Of a stretch of 64,000 bases of DNA, positions 35,084 to 42,354 are shown in pieces. The notes under the pieces were generated by a model, which saw only the letters and a list, made by a program, of their open reading frames with translations, searched no databases and had not been told where the DNA came from. Every line of letters begins with the position of its first letter. Position 1 is the stretch's first letter. The DNA is from Natronorubrum aibiense. Lineage in GTDB: Archaea > Halobacteriota > Halobacteria > Halobacteriales > Natrialbaceae. The translations under genes were made by a program, and so were the position numbers. The DNA lies in NCBI RefSeq assembly GCF_009392895.1, contig NZ_CP045488.1, positions 620,001-684,000 on the forward strand. Direction: 5' to 3'.

Positions 35084-35202
35084 CGATGACCGGACCACGA
35101 AGAAAGCGAGCACGGCTCTGGGTTGGCGTGTACGTCGCCCTGTTCGACGAACCTGATACCGACAAGACGGACGAGACCCGCGAAAACGGTGGCTCGACGT
35201 GA
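35080..35202 (+). CDS. Possible 40-residue protein coupled to preceding gene
   Basis: ATG at 35080 overlaps the preceding stop by 4 bp. The product starts MTMTGPRRKRARLWVGVYVA and ends acidic (DETRENGGST). A basic N-terminus is followed by a short hydrophobic patch and an acidic tail. No family is recognised. The ATGA overlap in a metal-regulated transcript is the main argument for translation. Confidence 0.45.
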   Translation: MTMTGPRRKRARLWVGVYVALFDEPDTDKTDETRENGGST

Positions 35203-35274
35203 GCAACGCGTCGAACGCGACGGCTGCTCAAGATTGCACTGTGAGACGGCCGACCGTCTGCGAGTGGTGACGGT

Positions 35275-35673
35275 ATGTCGATGGTAAACCATTATTTGCT
35301 TACGGTTTACGAGCTGGCCGAGACCGCTGGCGAACCGGTGTCAACCGGCCGGATTGCGTCGTCGGTCGGCCGCTCACCCGCCGCGACGACGGAGATGGTC
35401 CAGCGTCTCGAGACGCAAGGGCTCGTCGACCACGAACCGTACGAAGGGGTGCGATTAACGGCTGCAGGCCGGGATCGGGCCAGCGAACTGTTCGACAGGT
35501 ACGAGACGGTCTGTCGATTTTTCGATGAGGTACTCGATATCGACGACCACCGCCGGGAAGCCGCGGCGGTGGTCGGTACCGTGAGTCCGGCCGTCGTGAC
35601 GCGGCTCGAAGCGACCCTTCTGGCCCCGACTCAGTCAGGCGGTTCGCCCGGAGCCGACGAGTCGACACAGTAG
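35275..35673 (+). CDS. DtxR/SirR-like regulator lacking the usual metal ligands
   Basis: 132 residues. The N-terminal winged helix is typical: HYLLTVYELAETAGEPVSTG, then SSVGRSPAATTEMVQRLETQ and EGVRLTAAGRDRA. The dimerisation part is short (RYETVCRFFDEVLDIDDHRR, then EAAAVVGTVSPAVVTRLE). Aligned to DtxR, the His and Glu of site 1 and the Cys-x2-Glu-His of site 2 are replaced (Tyr76, Cys80, then Ala/Val/Gly). Metal sensing by the standard route is therefore unlikely. It sits 72 bp after the coupled small genes and near three iron-box-like sites. Confidence 0.75.
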   Translation: MSMVNHYLLTVYELAETAGEPVSTGRIASSVGRSPAATTEMVQRLETQGLVDHEPYEGVRLTAAGRDRASELFDRYETVCRFFDEVLDIDDHRREAAAVVGTVSPAVVTRLEATLLAPTQSGGSPGADESTQ

Positions 35674-35738
35674 GCCCCGTCCCACCGTGTACGCGATTCG
35701 GCGACGGATCACACCGAGTGCAACCGGACGGTTTTTGC

Positions 35739-35754
35739 TTTAGGGTGGCCTAAA
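35739..35754 (+). promoter_or_regulatory. Iron-box-like palindrome C
   Basis: TTTAGG-GTGG-CCTAAA with perfect arms, in the 268-bp gap between the DtxR-like and amphi-Trp genes. It lies 188 bp before the next called start. A frame without ATG runs from just after the box to an ATGA overlap with the amphi-Trp gene (in-frame GTG at 35838, ATG at 35883); it is not called because there is no family match. Confidence 0.6.
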
Positions 35755-35941
35755 CCGATATCGCGGCAGATGGTCTCTCGCCACAGTCGAAACTGACCGA
35801 GAACCAGCACCGAGCGGCGGGCACGACATACCGGTCCGTGACGCGGATCCGAGAAATCGTTCTCGAGTCGGAACACTGCCAGATGGCGCGGAACGACCGT
35901 GACTGCCGTTCGCTGATCACACCAACACACGTAACCGAATC

Positions 35942-36232
35942 ATGACATCTGATACAGACGAAGACGACCGAACGACGATTCGCCAGGGGCGCAAGTTCGA
36001 ACAGGAGTTTCGCCTCGACGCGGCTGAAGCGGGAGCGTTTCTGATCAAACTGGGCGAACAACTCCGTGAGAACGACGAACTCACCATTTCCACCGACGAG
36101 TGGGAGCTTCCGTTCGCCTTCGGCGAGCCCGTGGGACTCGAGGTCGATTTCGACGGCGTCGGCGAGCCGGAACTCGAACTCGAACTCGAGCTACCGGGAC
36201 GGACGGACGAGAAAGCGCCGGACGTCGAGTGA
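35942..36232 (+). CDS. Amphi-Trp domain protein
   Basis: 96 residues, one amphi-Trp domain: TTIRQGRKFEQEFRLDAAEA, GAFLIKLGEQLRENDELTIS, EWELPFAFGEPVGLEVDFD, with a run of Glu-Leu pairs and an acidic tail. The family is common in haloarchaea and its role is unknown. It lies beside dps in a locus with iron-box-like sites, so a metal or oxidative-stress link is possible. The second amphi-Trp domain of this window is at 18738. Confidence 0.85.
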   Translation: MTSDTDEDDRTTIRQGRKFEQEFRLDAAEAGAFLIKLGEQLRENDELTISTDEWELPFAFGEPVGLEVDFDGVGEPELELELELPGRTDEKAPDVE

Positions 36233-36284
36233 GCCGACGCCGAAACGGCAGTAGTCACAGCGGAACCGAACTCCACACCTATCC

Positions 36285-36327
36285 CACAGCCGTCGTGCGA
36301 TGCGGTGTGCAGTGACGTTCAGGCTAC
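36285..36327. repeat. Dispersed ~43-bp repeat, copy 1 (3' of dps)
   Basis: The core cgatgcggtgtgcagtgacg (36298-36317) is identical to 51630-51649. Flanks are similar too: cacagcMgtcgtKcg before and Ktcag..gctac after. It overlaps the dps stop codon. The other copy lies directly 3' of the small gene beside the integrase. A transcript 3' element or a trace of an old recombination are both possible. Confidence 0.75.
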
Positions 36328-36869
36328 TTCGTCGCGGACTCGAGGACGAGCGTGTCGTCTTCGAGGTAGTGTTCGATGTGGTGAGCGTGTTCTTCGATCG
36401 TCTCGAGTTGTTCGCGCAGCATCTCGCCCGTGGCGTAGTCGCCGAGGCTGTCGGCGAGTTCGATGTGGTCGCGGTAGCTCTCGATGACGTCGCCCATCAT
36501 CTCGAGGTCGTTCGCAAGCGACGTTCGAACGTCGTAGACGTCCTCGTCTTCGGGCTCGACTGTCGCGTTCTCGGCGAGCGTCGTCATGCTGGCGTGGGGA
36601 ACGCCGCCGAGTGCCTGCAGTCGTTCGGCGAGGTCGTCCGCGGCGTCCTCGACGTCCTCGTAGACCTCCTGGAGGAACACGTGGATCTCGAGGAACTCCG
36701 CGCCCTCGACGTTCCAGTGGTGTTTGTGAAGCTGGTGGTAGAGGACGTACGCATCCGCGAGGTCCGTGTTCAGCGCATCGATGATCTGCTCGGCCTTCTC
36801 TTTCTCGAGGCGCAGCGCGTTCTCTTCGACGGTGCCGGCGGATTGACGGATGGTCTTTTGGGTGCTCAT
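36324..36869 (-). CDS. dps: DNA-protecting ferritin-like protein DpsA
   Basis: 181 residues from ATG 36867-36869 (MSTQKTIRQSAGTVEENALR), close to known haloarchaeal DpsA. Ferroxidase-type residues occur in YVLYHQLHKHHWNVEG (His) and the following helix LEIHVFLQEVYEDVEDAADD (Asp/Glu), and the C-terminus EEHAHHIEHYLEDDTLVLES is characteristic. It forms a 12-mer shell that oxidises and stores iron with H2O2. The upstream region contains a degenerate iron box, in line with iron-dependent control. Confidence 0.93.
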   Translation of the reverse strand: MSTQKTIRQSAGTVEENALRLEKEKAEQIIDALNTDLADAYVLYHQLHKHHWNVEGAEFLEIHVFLQEVYEDVEDAADDLAERLQALGGVPHASMTTLAENATVEPEDEDVYDVRTSLANDLEMMGDVIESYRDHIELADSLGDYATGEMLREQLETIEEHAHHIEHYLEDDTLVLESATK

Positions 36870-36924
36870 TACGACTTTCACTTCGCGTTGCACGTTCTTA
36901 TATCTTTTCAGCAAACAAACAATT

Positions 36925-36940
36925 TTTCGTGCCACCTAAA
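36925..36940 (-). promoter_or_regulatory. Degenerate iron-box-like site upstream of dps
   Basis: On the minus strand it reads TTTAGG-TGGC-ACGAAA: one perfect arm and one half-matching arm, with the same 4-bp spacer (as GCCA on the plus strand) as box B. It lies about 55 bp before the dps ATG. It could be a weak or single-arm operator. Confidence 0.4.
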
Positions 36941-37064
36941 ACCGACGTTCGGTCTTATGTGTACACGTCCCAGCGGACGATCGCACAGTGATTGTCAGAT
37001 AGTAATCAAGTGGTGTGGCGCGAAGAACGGCACAGCTTTCGAGCGCGGGCCCAACGATGGGGAC

Positions 37065-37442
37065 ATGGACGAGACGGCGGACGCACAGGGGACGGCGATC
37101 GGTATCGGGACGGTCGTCGCGCTCGCGTTCTTCGCGTACGGCAGGTATCTCGACGAGACGATCGTCGGCGTCGAGACGACGACACTGGCGATGGCTGCGC
37201 TCGCCGCGACGTTCGTCGCCCTTGCACTTCTTCATGGCGCATACGGCCGGCGCGACCTCGCACTCGCCCACGGTCTCGCCGCAGCCGGACTGGGGCTTTT
37301 TACGTTCGCCGCGAGCGGCCCGCAGGCGCTGATCGGGTTGGGACTGCTCGCCGCGAGCGGGGCGTACATCGCACTCGTCACGGTCCGGACACGAGACGCA
37401 GCGCGTGACGCCGCCGACTCGGCTGGCGACCCGCAGCGTTAG
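37065..37442 (+). CDS. Small four-helix membrane protein
   Basis: 125 residues from ATG 37065 (MDETADAQGTAIGIGTVVAL). Four hydrophobic segments: GTVVALAFFAYGR, LAMAALAATFVALALLHGAY, LAAAGLGLFTFAASGP and LIGLGLLAASGAYIALVTV. The C-terminal tail is mixed-charge. No family is recognised. Its stop overlaps the hmgA stop on the opposite strand by 4 bp. Confidence 0.65.
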   Translation: MDETADAQGTAIGIGTVVALAFFAYGRYLDETIVGVETTTLAMAALAATFVALALLHGAYGRRDLALAHGLAAAGLGLFTFAASGPQALIGLGLLAASGAYIALVTVRTRDAARDAADSAGDPQR

Positions 37443-38665
37443 CGGCCGAGGTCTTCGTGTGCGCTGGCCAGATGCCGGGAAGCCAGTGCCGCGAGCAAGG
37501 AGAGTTCGCCCGCGAGCGCGCCGACGGCGATGATTTCGGCCAGCGCGTCGGCGTTCGACCCCGCCGGCTCGCCGCCACCACGGAGGCCGAGGATCTCGAG
37601 CGCTTCGGCCTGGGTCGGCAGTTTCGTCCCGCCGCCGACGGTGCCGACCTCGAGGGAGGCGAGCGAGACGCTGGCGTAGAGGTCGGTGGTGCCGTCCTCG
37701 CGCTCGCGCGCGTCCATGGTCGTGATCGTGTTCGCGGCTTCGACGACCTGCGCTTCGTCCTGCCCGGTCGCGAGGAAGGCGGCCGCAACGACGTTCGCCG
37801 CGTGGGCGTTGAAGCCGAGACTGCCGGCTTTGGCGCTGCCGGTGAGGTTCTTGCGCGTGTTCGCTTCGGCGATGGCGTCGGCGGTCGTGTGCAGTCGCTG
37901 CTCGACGAGTTCGCCGGGGATCAGGACGTCGGCCGTGACGGAGCGTCCGCGGCCCTCGACGGCGTTGATGGCGGCGGGTTTCTTGTCCGAACAGAGGTTG
38001 CCCGAGAGCGCGACGAGCGACGCGGGCGTCTCATCCTCGACGATCTCACAAGCCTCGCCGGTCGCGATGGTGGCCATGTTCATCCCCATCGCGTCTTTGG
38101 TGTCGTAGGCGAATCGGAGGTAGACGGAGTCGCCGACGACGTAGGGTTCGATGTCGATCAGTTCGCCGTGGCTCGTCGTCGACTCGGCAGCCTCGCGCAG
38201 CGTCTCGACGTTGTCGGCGACCCATTCGACCGTCTCGGCGGCTTCTGCGACGCCGGCGACCCGAAACACCGGGGCGCGGGTCATCCCGTTTTTCGTCACC
38301 CGAGCGTCAGCGCCACCGGCGGAGCGGATCACGCCGAGACCGCGGTTGACCGACGCCAGCAGCGCGCCCTCTGTCGTCGCCAGTGGCAGGTAGTGTTCGC
38401 CGTCCGCTGCGCCGCCATCGACGTCGACGGGTCCGACGACGCCCATCGGAATCTGGGCCGCGCCGATCATGTTCTCGATGTTCGGCTCCGCGGCCGCGGC
38501 CGGGAACGTGTACTCACCGATCGTCTCGAGATCCGTCTCTGTCTCGCGTTCGACGAACAGCCGGCGGGCCGTGGCTGCCGTGTCGGCGTCGGCGTGGTCC
38601 TCGAGTTCGTGAAGCCGAATGTCGCCCTCGCGCACCTGCGCGACGAGGTCCTCGGGGTCTGTCAT
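37439..38665 (-). CDS. hmgA: HMG-CoA reductase (class I)
   Basis: 408 residues, standard archaeal length. It reduces HMG-CoA to mevalonate with NADPH, the committed step of archaeal lipid synthesis and the target of statins. Catalytic Glu in LATTEGALLASVNRG, catalytic Lys in NLCSDKKPAAINAVEG, catalytic Asp in DAMGMNMATIATGEA, catalytic His in LASRHLASAHEDLGR. The GTVGGGTKLPTQAEAL block is also present. The ATG at 38663-38665 fits the family. Confidence 0.96.
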   Translation of the reverse strand: MTDPEDLVAQVREGDIRLHELEDHADADTAATARRLFVERETETDLETIGEYTFPAAAAEPNIENMIGAAQIPMGVVGPVDVDGGAADGEHYLPLATTEGALLASVNRGLGVIRSAGGADARVTKNGMTRAPVFRVAGVAEAAETVEWVADNVETLREAAESTTSHGELIDIEPYVVGDSVYLRFAYDTKDAMGMNMATIATGEACEIVEDETPASLVALSGNLCSDKKPAAINAVEGRGRSVTADVLIPGELVEQRLHTTADAIAEANTRKNLTGSAKAGSLGFNAHAANVVAAAFLATGQDEAQVVEAANTITTMDAREREDGTTDLYASVSLASLEVGTVGGGTKLPTQAEALEILGLRGGGEPAGSNADALAEIIAVGALAGELSLLAALASRHLASAHEDLGR

Positions 38666-38743
38666 GGGTTGGCCAAGACAGCGGCCGGCCCTAAGGATTG
38701 CTGATTTCGTCGCGCGGCCACCAGTCGCAAGCGACAGCGACGG

Positions 38744-39127
38744 TCACACGTTCGACGGTGACTCGTCGCCTGCGCCGCGATAGCTCGCCAGCAGCTCGTA
38801 ACAGACGAGGCCGAAGACCGCTCCCGCGCCAATCGTGGTAATCAGCAGGGAGCGAGCGCCGGCTGTCGTGCCGGCGAACGCGATCGACAGCACGGCCGTA
38901 GCGACGGCCGCGAACTGGATGCGCGTTCGCGACGGAACCGTGTCGTCGGTCGCGGCGAGATACAGTTGCGGCGCGGCGACGGCGACCCCGGCAAACAGGA
39001 GAAACGACACGACTGGGTAGTCCCGAAGCTCGAGGCCGAACTGGAACTCGACGATGATCGACCCGGAGAGGACGAGCACGAACACCAGGAGTGAGCCGAA
39101 GACGACACGGCTGTTGCGATCGATCAT
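38744..39127 (-). CDS. Small membrane protein, unknown
   Basis: 127 residues from ATG 39125-39127 (MIDRNSRVVFGSLLVFVLVL). Four hydrophobic helices: VFGSLLVFVLVLSGSII, VVSFLLFAGVAVAAPQLYLA, IQFAAVATAVLSIAFAG and SLLITTIGAGAVFGLVCYEL. No family is recognised. It lies 78 bp upstream of hmgA in the same direction and may be transcribed with it. Confidence 0.6.
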   Translation of the reverse strand: MIDRNSRVVFGSLLVFVLVLSGSIIVEFQFGLELRDYPVVSFLLFAGVAVAAPQLYLAATDDTVPSRTRIQFAAVATAVLSIAFAGTTAGARSLLITTIGAGAVFGLVCYELLASYRGAGDESPSNV

Positions 39128-39318
39128 ACCGAGGCATCCACACGAGAGGTGGTCAAACTTGTGCTCAGATGCAGTTTCAGAGGCGACCACGTCGGCAGTC
39201 GCTGCCGATCCGTGTAAACCAACTGAACGATGAGAGCCGCCGATTCACTCTCGCAGCCCGAAATCGAGAGACGCCGCCGGACCAAACTGTTTTGTCGCTC
39301 GCCAATCGCCTCTCAGCT

Positions 39319-40896
39319 ATGACCGACGCCGCCGACCGCCTGCTCGTGAACGCGGAGATCCACTCGCTTTCGGACCCAGATACCGTCTTCGAGGCAGCCG
39401 CGATCCGCAACGGCGAACTCGTCCGTCTCGGCGACAGCTACGAGATCGAGTTCCTTGAGGGCGTCGAGACCGACGTGATCGACTGCGACGGTCGGGTGGT
39501 CCTGCCGGGCTTTATCGACGCCCACACGCACATGGAGCAACTCGGCCAGCATCTGGTCCACGCCGATCTATCGACGGCCGACAGCGCCGACGACTGTCTC
39601 GAGTCGCTCTCGGCGCAAGCCGAGGCCGACCCGGACCGTGAGTGGGTTCTCGGCTTCGGCTACGACGATAGCGCGTGGGGCGGGGCAGACGGCGAGCCGC
39701 TCACTCGAGCTGACCTCGATGCGGTCAGCGAGGATCGGCCCGTCGTCGCGATGCGCGTCGACCTCCACACCGCCTCGCTGAACTCGGTCGCGCTCGAGCG
39801 GTTCGCAGACGTGGTGCCCGATGACGACCTCCACACGGCCGACGGCGAACCGACGGGCGTGGCCGTCGAGGACGCCGCCGAAGCCGTCAGGCGCGAGTTG
39901 ACTGCAGACCGCGAGGAGCTACAGGACGTACTCGAAGCGGCGACACAGCACGCGGTCGAACGCGGCGTCACCGGCGTCCACGACAAGGTTCGGGGGTCGC
40001 AAGCGCCACGCGTCTACCGCGACCTGGCGGCCCACGGCGACCTCCCGGTTCGCGTCCGAATCGATTACTGGAGCGACCACCTCGAGAACCTCGTCGACGT
40101 CGGTTTGATGACGAACGCCGGTACCGACCGCGTGGAGACGGGTGCGATCAAGTCCTTCTCCGACGGGAGCATCGGCAGTCGGACGGCGAAGCTGCAAGAG
40201 CCGTACGCGGACGGCGATGTGGACGCGGACGCGTCCGACTCGGGCCCCGAGCGCGGCCAGTGGGTCGTCGATCCCGACGACCTCCGGGCGCTCGTCGACC
40301 ACGCCGACGACGAGGGGTACCAGCTCTGCGTTCACGCCATCGGCGACGACGCCGTCGAGGAGACGCTGTCGGCGCTCGAGGCCACCGACGACCCGGGCGC
40401 ACGACGCCACCGGATCGAACACGTCGAACTCGCGACCGACGACCACATAGCGCGACTGGCCGACGCCGGCATCGTCGCGTCGATGCAGCCGAACTTCCAC
40501 CGCTGGGCCGACGAGGGCGGCCTCTACGACCAGCGACTCGGTGACGAGCGACGGCGTCGGACGAATCGGTTTCGACGGGTGCTCGAGGCCGGCGTTCCGC
40601 TTGCATTCGGCTCGGACTGCATGCCGCTCGATCCGTTGCTCGGCATCCACCACGCGGTCACCGCGCCGACCGAGGCGCAGCGACTGTCGGTCACCGAAGC
40701 GCTGCGGGCCTATACACACGGTGCAGCCTACGCTGGCTTCGACGAGGACCGACTCGGGACCGTCGAAGTCGGGAAGCGGGCGGATCTCGTGGTGCTCGAG
40801 GAGTCACCGTGGGCGCAGGCGGATCGAATCGACGAGATTGGGGTGGCGATGACGCTGGTCGACGGCGAGGTCGTCTTCGACGGTCGTCGCCGATAA
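39319..40896 (+). CDS. Amidohydrolase, YtcJ-like (Amidohydro_3)
   Basis: 525 residues from ATG 39319 (MTDAADRLLVNAEIHSLSDP). Metal-binding signatures are LPGFIDAHTHMEQLGQHLVH (HxH), CVHAIGDDAVEETLSALE, RIEHVELATDDHIARL and FGSDCMPLDPLLGIHHAV. The C-terminal composite-domain strand LGTVEVGKRADLVVLEESPW is typical. The YtcJ group includes N-substituted formamide deformylases; the substrate cannot be assigned. Confidence 0.9.
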   Translation: MTDAADRLLVNAEIHSLSDPDTVFEAAAIRNGELVRLGDSYEIEFLEGVETDVIDCDGRVVLPGFIDAHTHMEQLGQHLVHADLSTADSADDCLESLSAQAEADPDREWVLGFGYDDSAWGGADGEPLTRADLDAVSEDRPVVAMRVDLHTASLNSVALERFADVVPDDDLHTADGEPTGVAVEDAAEAVRRELTADREELQDVLEAATQHAVERGVTGVHDKVRGSQAPRVYRDLAAHGDLPVRVRIDYWSDHLENLVDVGLMTNAGTDRVETGAIKSFSDGSIGSRTAKLQEPYADGDVDADASDSGPERGQWVVDPDDLRALVDHADDEGYQLCVHAIGDDAVEETLSALEATDDPGARRHRIEHVELATDDHIARLADAGIVASMQPNFHRWADEGGLYDQRLGDERRRRTNRFRRVLEAGVPLAFGSDCMPLDPLLGIHHAVTAPTEAQRLSVTEALRAYTHGAAYAGFDEDRLGTVEVGKRADLVVLEESPWAQADRIDEIGVAMTLVDGEVVFDGRRR

Positions 40897-41218
40897 CGCG
40901 TCACCGCCGGTCGCGTTCGAGGATCGCGATTTCTCGTTCGTTGTTCGAACTGGTCGACGCTGAGAGCCAACCCTGAGAGCAGGCACAGTGAGCAGTCACG
41001 ACGGTTTCGCGACGACGCCGTAGTGTCTCCTGCTTTGTTCAGGCGCGTTCGACCCGCCGATCGGCAGTTCCGATTTCGAAACTGTTCTCCAACACGAATG
41101 ACGAGTAGTGCGTTTTCGACTGCCGTATCAGTCGGTGGTACTCACTCATTTACCCTTATCGAAGGAAAAAGTTATTCAATAGCGCCCTGCGATGTCTAGC
41201 AACCACCGGTGACGTGAC
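40897..41218. other. 322-bp intergenic region upstream of nadA
   Basis: No coding frame is supported. The right half becomes AT-rich (tttacccttatcg near 41150, gaaaaagttattcaata near 41166), a likely promoter for the nad genes. A short palindrome CACCGGTG lies at about 41203-41210. No obvious NiaR/NrtR-type operator is recognised by eye. Confidence 0.45.
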
Positions 41219-42352
41219 ATGGTAAAAATGGAAACGGCAGAGCTGGAAACCGACTTAAGTCTGTTCAAATACGACTCCCTCGAGCAGTTACCGCCCCGGT
41301 ACCGGGACCTCGAGGCCGACGAACGGACCGAACGCATCGAAGCGGCGCTCGAGGAACTCGGCGACGACGTCGTAATCCTCGGCCACAACTATCAGCGCCG
41401 GGAGATCGTCGAACACGCCGATTTCATCGGGGACTCCTACGAACTCTCGAAACGCGCCGCCGAGACCGACGCCGAGTACGTGATCTTCGGTGGGGTGACG
41501 TTCATGGCCGAGAGCGCGGACATCATCACCGACGACGACCAGACGGTGATCCTCCCGAGCATGGAGGCCTCCTGTCCGATGGCGGGCATGGCCGAGGCCC
41601 TGCAGGTCGACGCCGCGTGGGCCGAGATCACGGCCGCGGCGCCCGACACGGACATCATCCCCATCACGTACATGAACTCCTACGCGGATCTGAAGGCGTT
41701 CTGTGCGAGTCAGGGCGGACTCGTCTGTACCTCCTCGAACGCGCACAAGGCCTTCGAGTACGCGTTCGATCGGGGTGACAAAGTCCTCTTTTTGCCCGAC
41801 AAACACCTCGGGGAGAACACGGCGCACCGACTCGGCATGGAAGACGAAATTGTCGAGTGGGACCCGTGGGACCCCGAGGGCAAGGATGCCGAGGCGGTCG
41901 CCGAGAGCGACATCATCCTCTGGGACGGGTACTGCCAAGTCCACGAGCGGTTCACGACCGACCATATCGAGCAGGTTCGAGATGCGAACCCGGACGCACA
42001 GGTCATCGTCCACCCTGAATGCCGACGCGAAGTCGTCGAAGCCGCCGACAAAGCCGGTTCGACCGCCGAGATCTGTCGCACCGTCGAGGAAGCCGACCCC
42101 GGCGACACGTGGGCGATCGGCACCGAGATCCACCTCACCGAACATCTGAAGCGCTGGCATCCCGAGATGAACGTCCTCCCGCTGTGTGGGGACGCCTGCA
42201 TGGACTGCAACGCGATGCGCCAGATCGACCCGAACTATCTCACCTGGGTCTTGGAGGAACTCGTCGCTGGACGCGAACGCAACGTGATCGAAGTCGCCCC
42301 CGAGGAGAAAGAACTGGCCGGACTCGCCCTCGAGCGCATGCTCGAGATTTGA
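41219..42352 (+). CDS. nadA: Quinolinate synthase
   Basis: 377 residues. It condenses iminoaspartate with dihydroxyacetone phosphate to quinolinate using a [4Fe-4S] cluster. Repeated A-type domains are visible: ILGHNYQRREIVEHADFIGD, VIFGGVTFMAESADIITDD and LPSMEASCPMAGMAE. Cysteines likely to bind the cluster are in CASQGGLVCTSSNA, HPECRREVVEAADKAG and LPLCGDACMDCNAMRQI. The nadB start follows the stop by 2 bp, forming an operon for NAD synthesis from aspartate. Confidence 0.95.
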   Translation: MVKMETAELETDLSLFKYDSLEQLPPRYRDLEADERTERIEAALEELGDDVVILGHNYQRREIVEHADFIGDSYELSKRAAETDAEYVIFGGVTFMAESADIITDDDQTVILPSMEASCPMAGMAEALQVDAAWAEITAAAPDTDIIPITYMNSYADLKAFCASQGGLVCTSSNAHKAFEYAFDRGDKVLFLPDKHLGENTAHRLGMEDEIVEWDPWDPEGKDAEAVAESDIILWDGYCQVHERFTTDHIEQVRDANPDAQVIVHPECRREVVEAADKAGSTAEICRTVEEADPGDTWAIGTEIHLTEHLKRWHPEMNVLPLCGDACMDCNAMRQIDPNYLTWVLEELVAGRERNVIEVAPEEKELAGLALERMLEI

Positions 42353-42354
42353 TC

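Noticed and set aside
36300-37064. Plus-strand frame covering dps
   Set aside because: Antisense of dps; only the last 125 codons, from 37065, form a plausible membrane protein.
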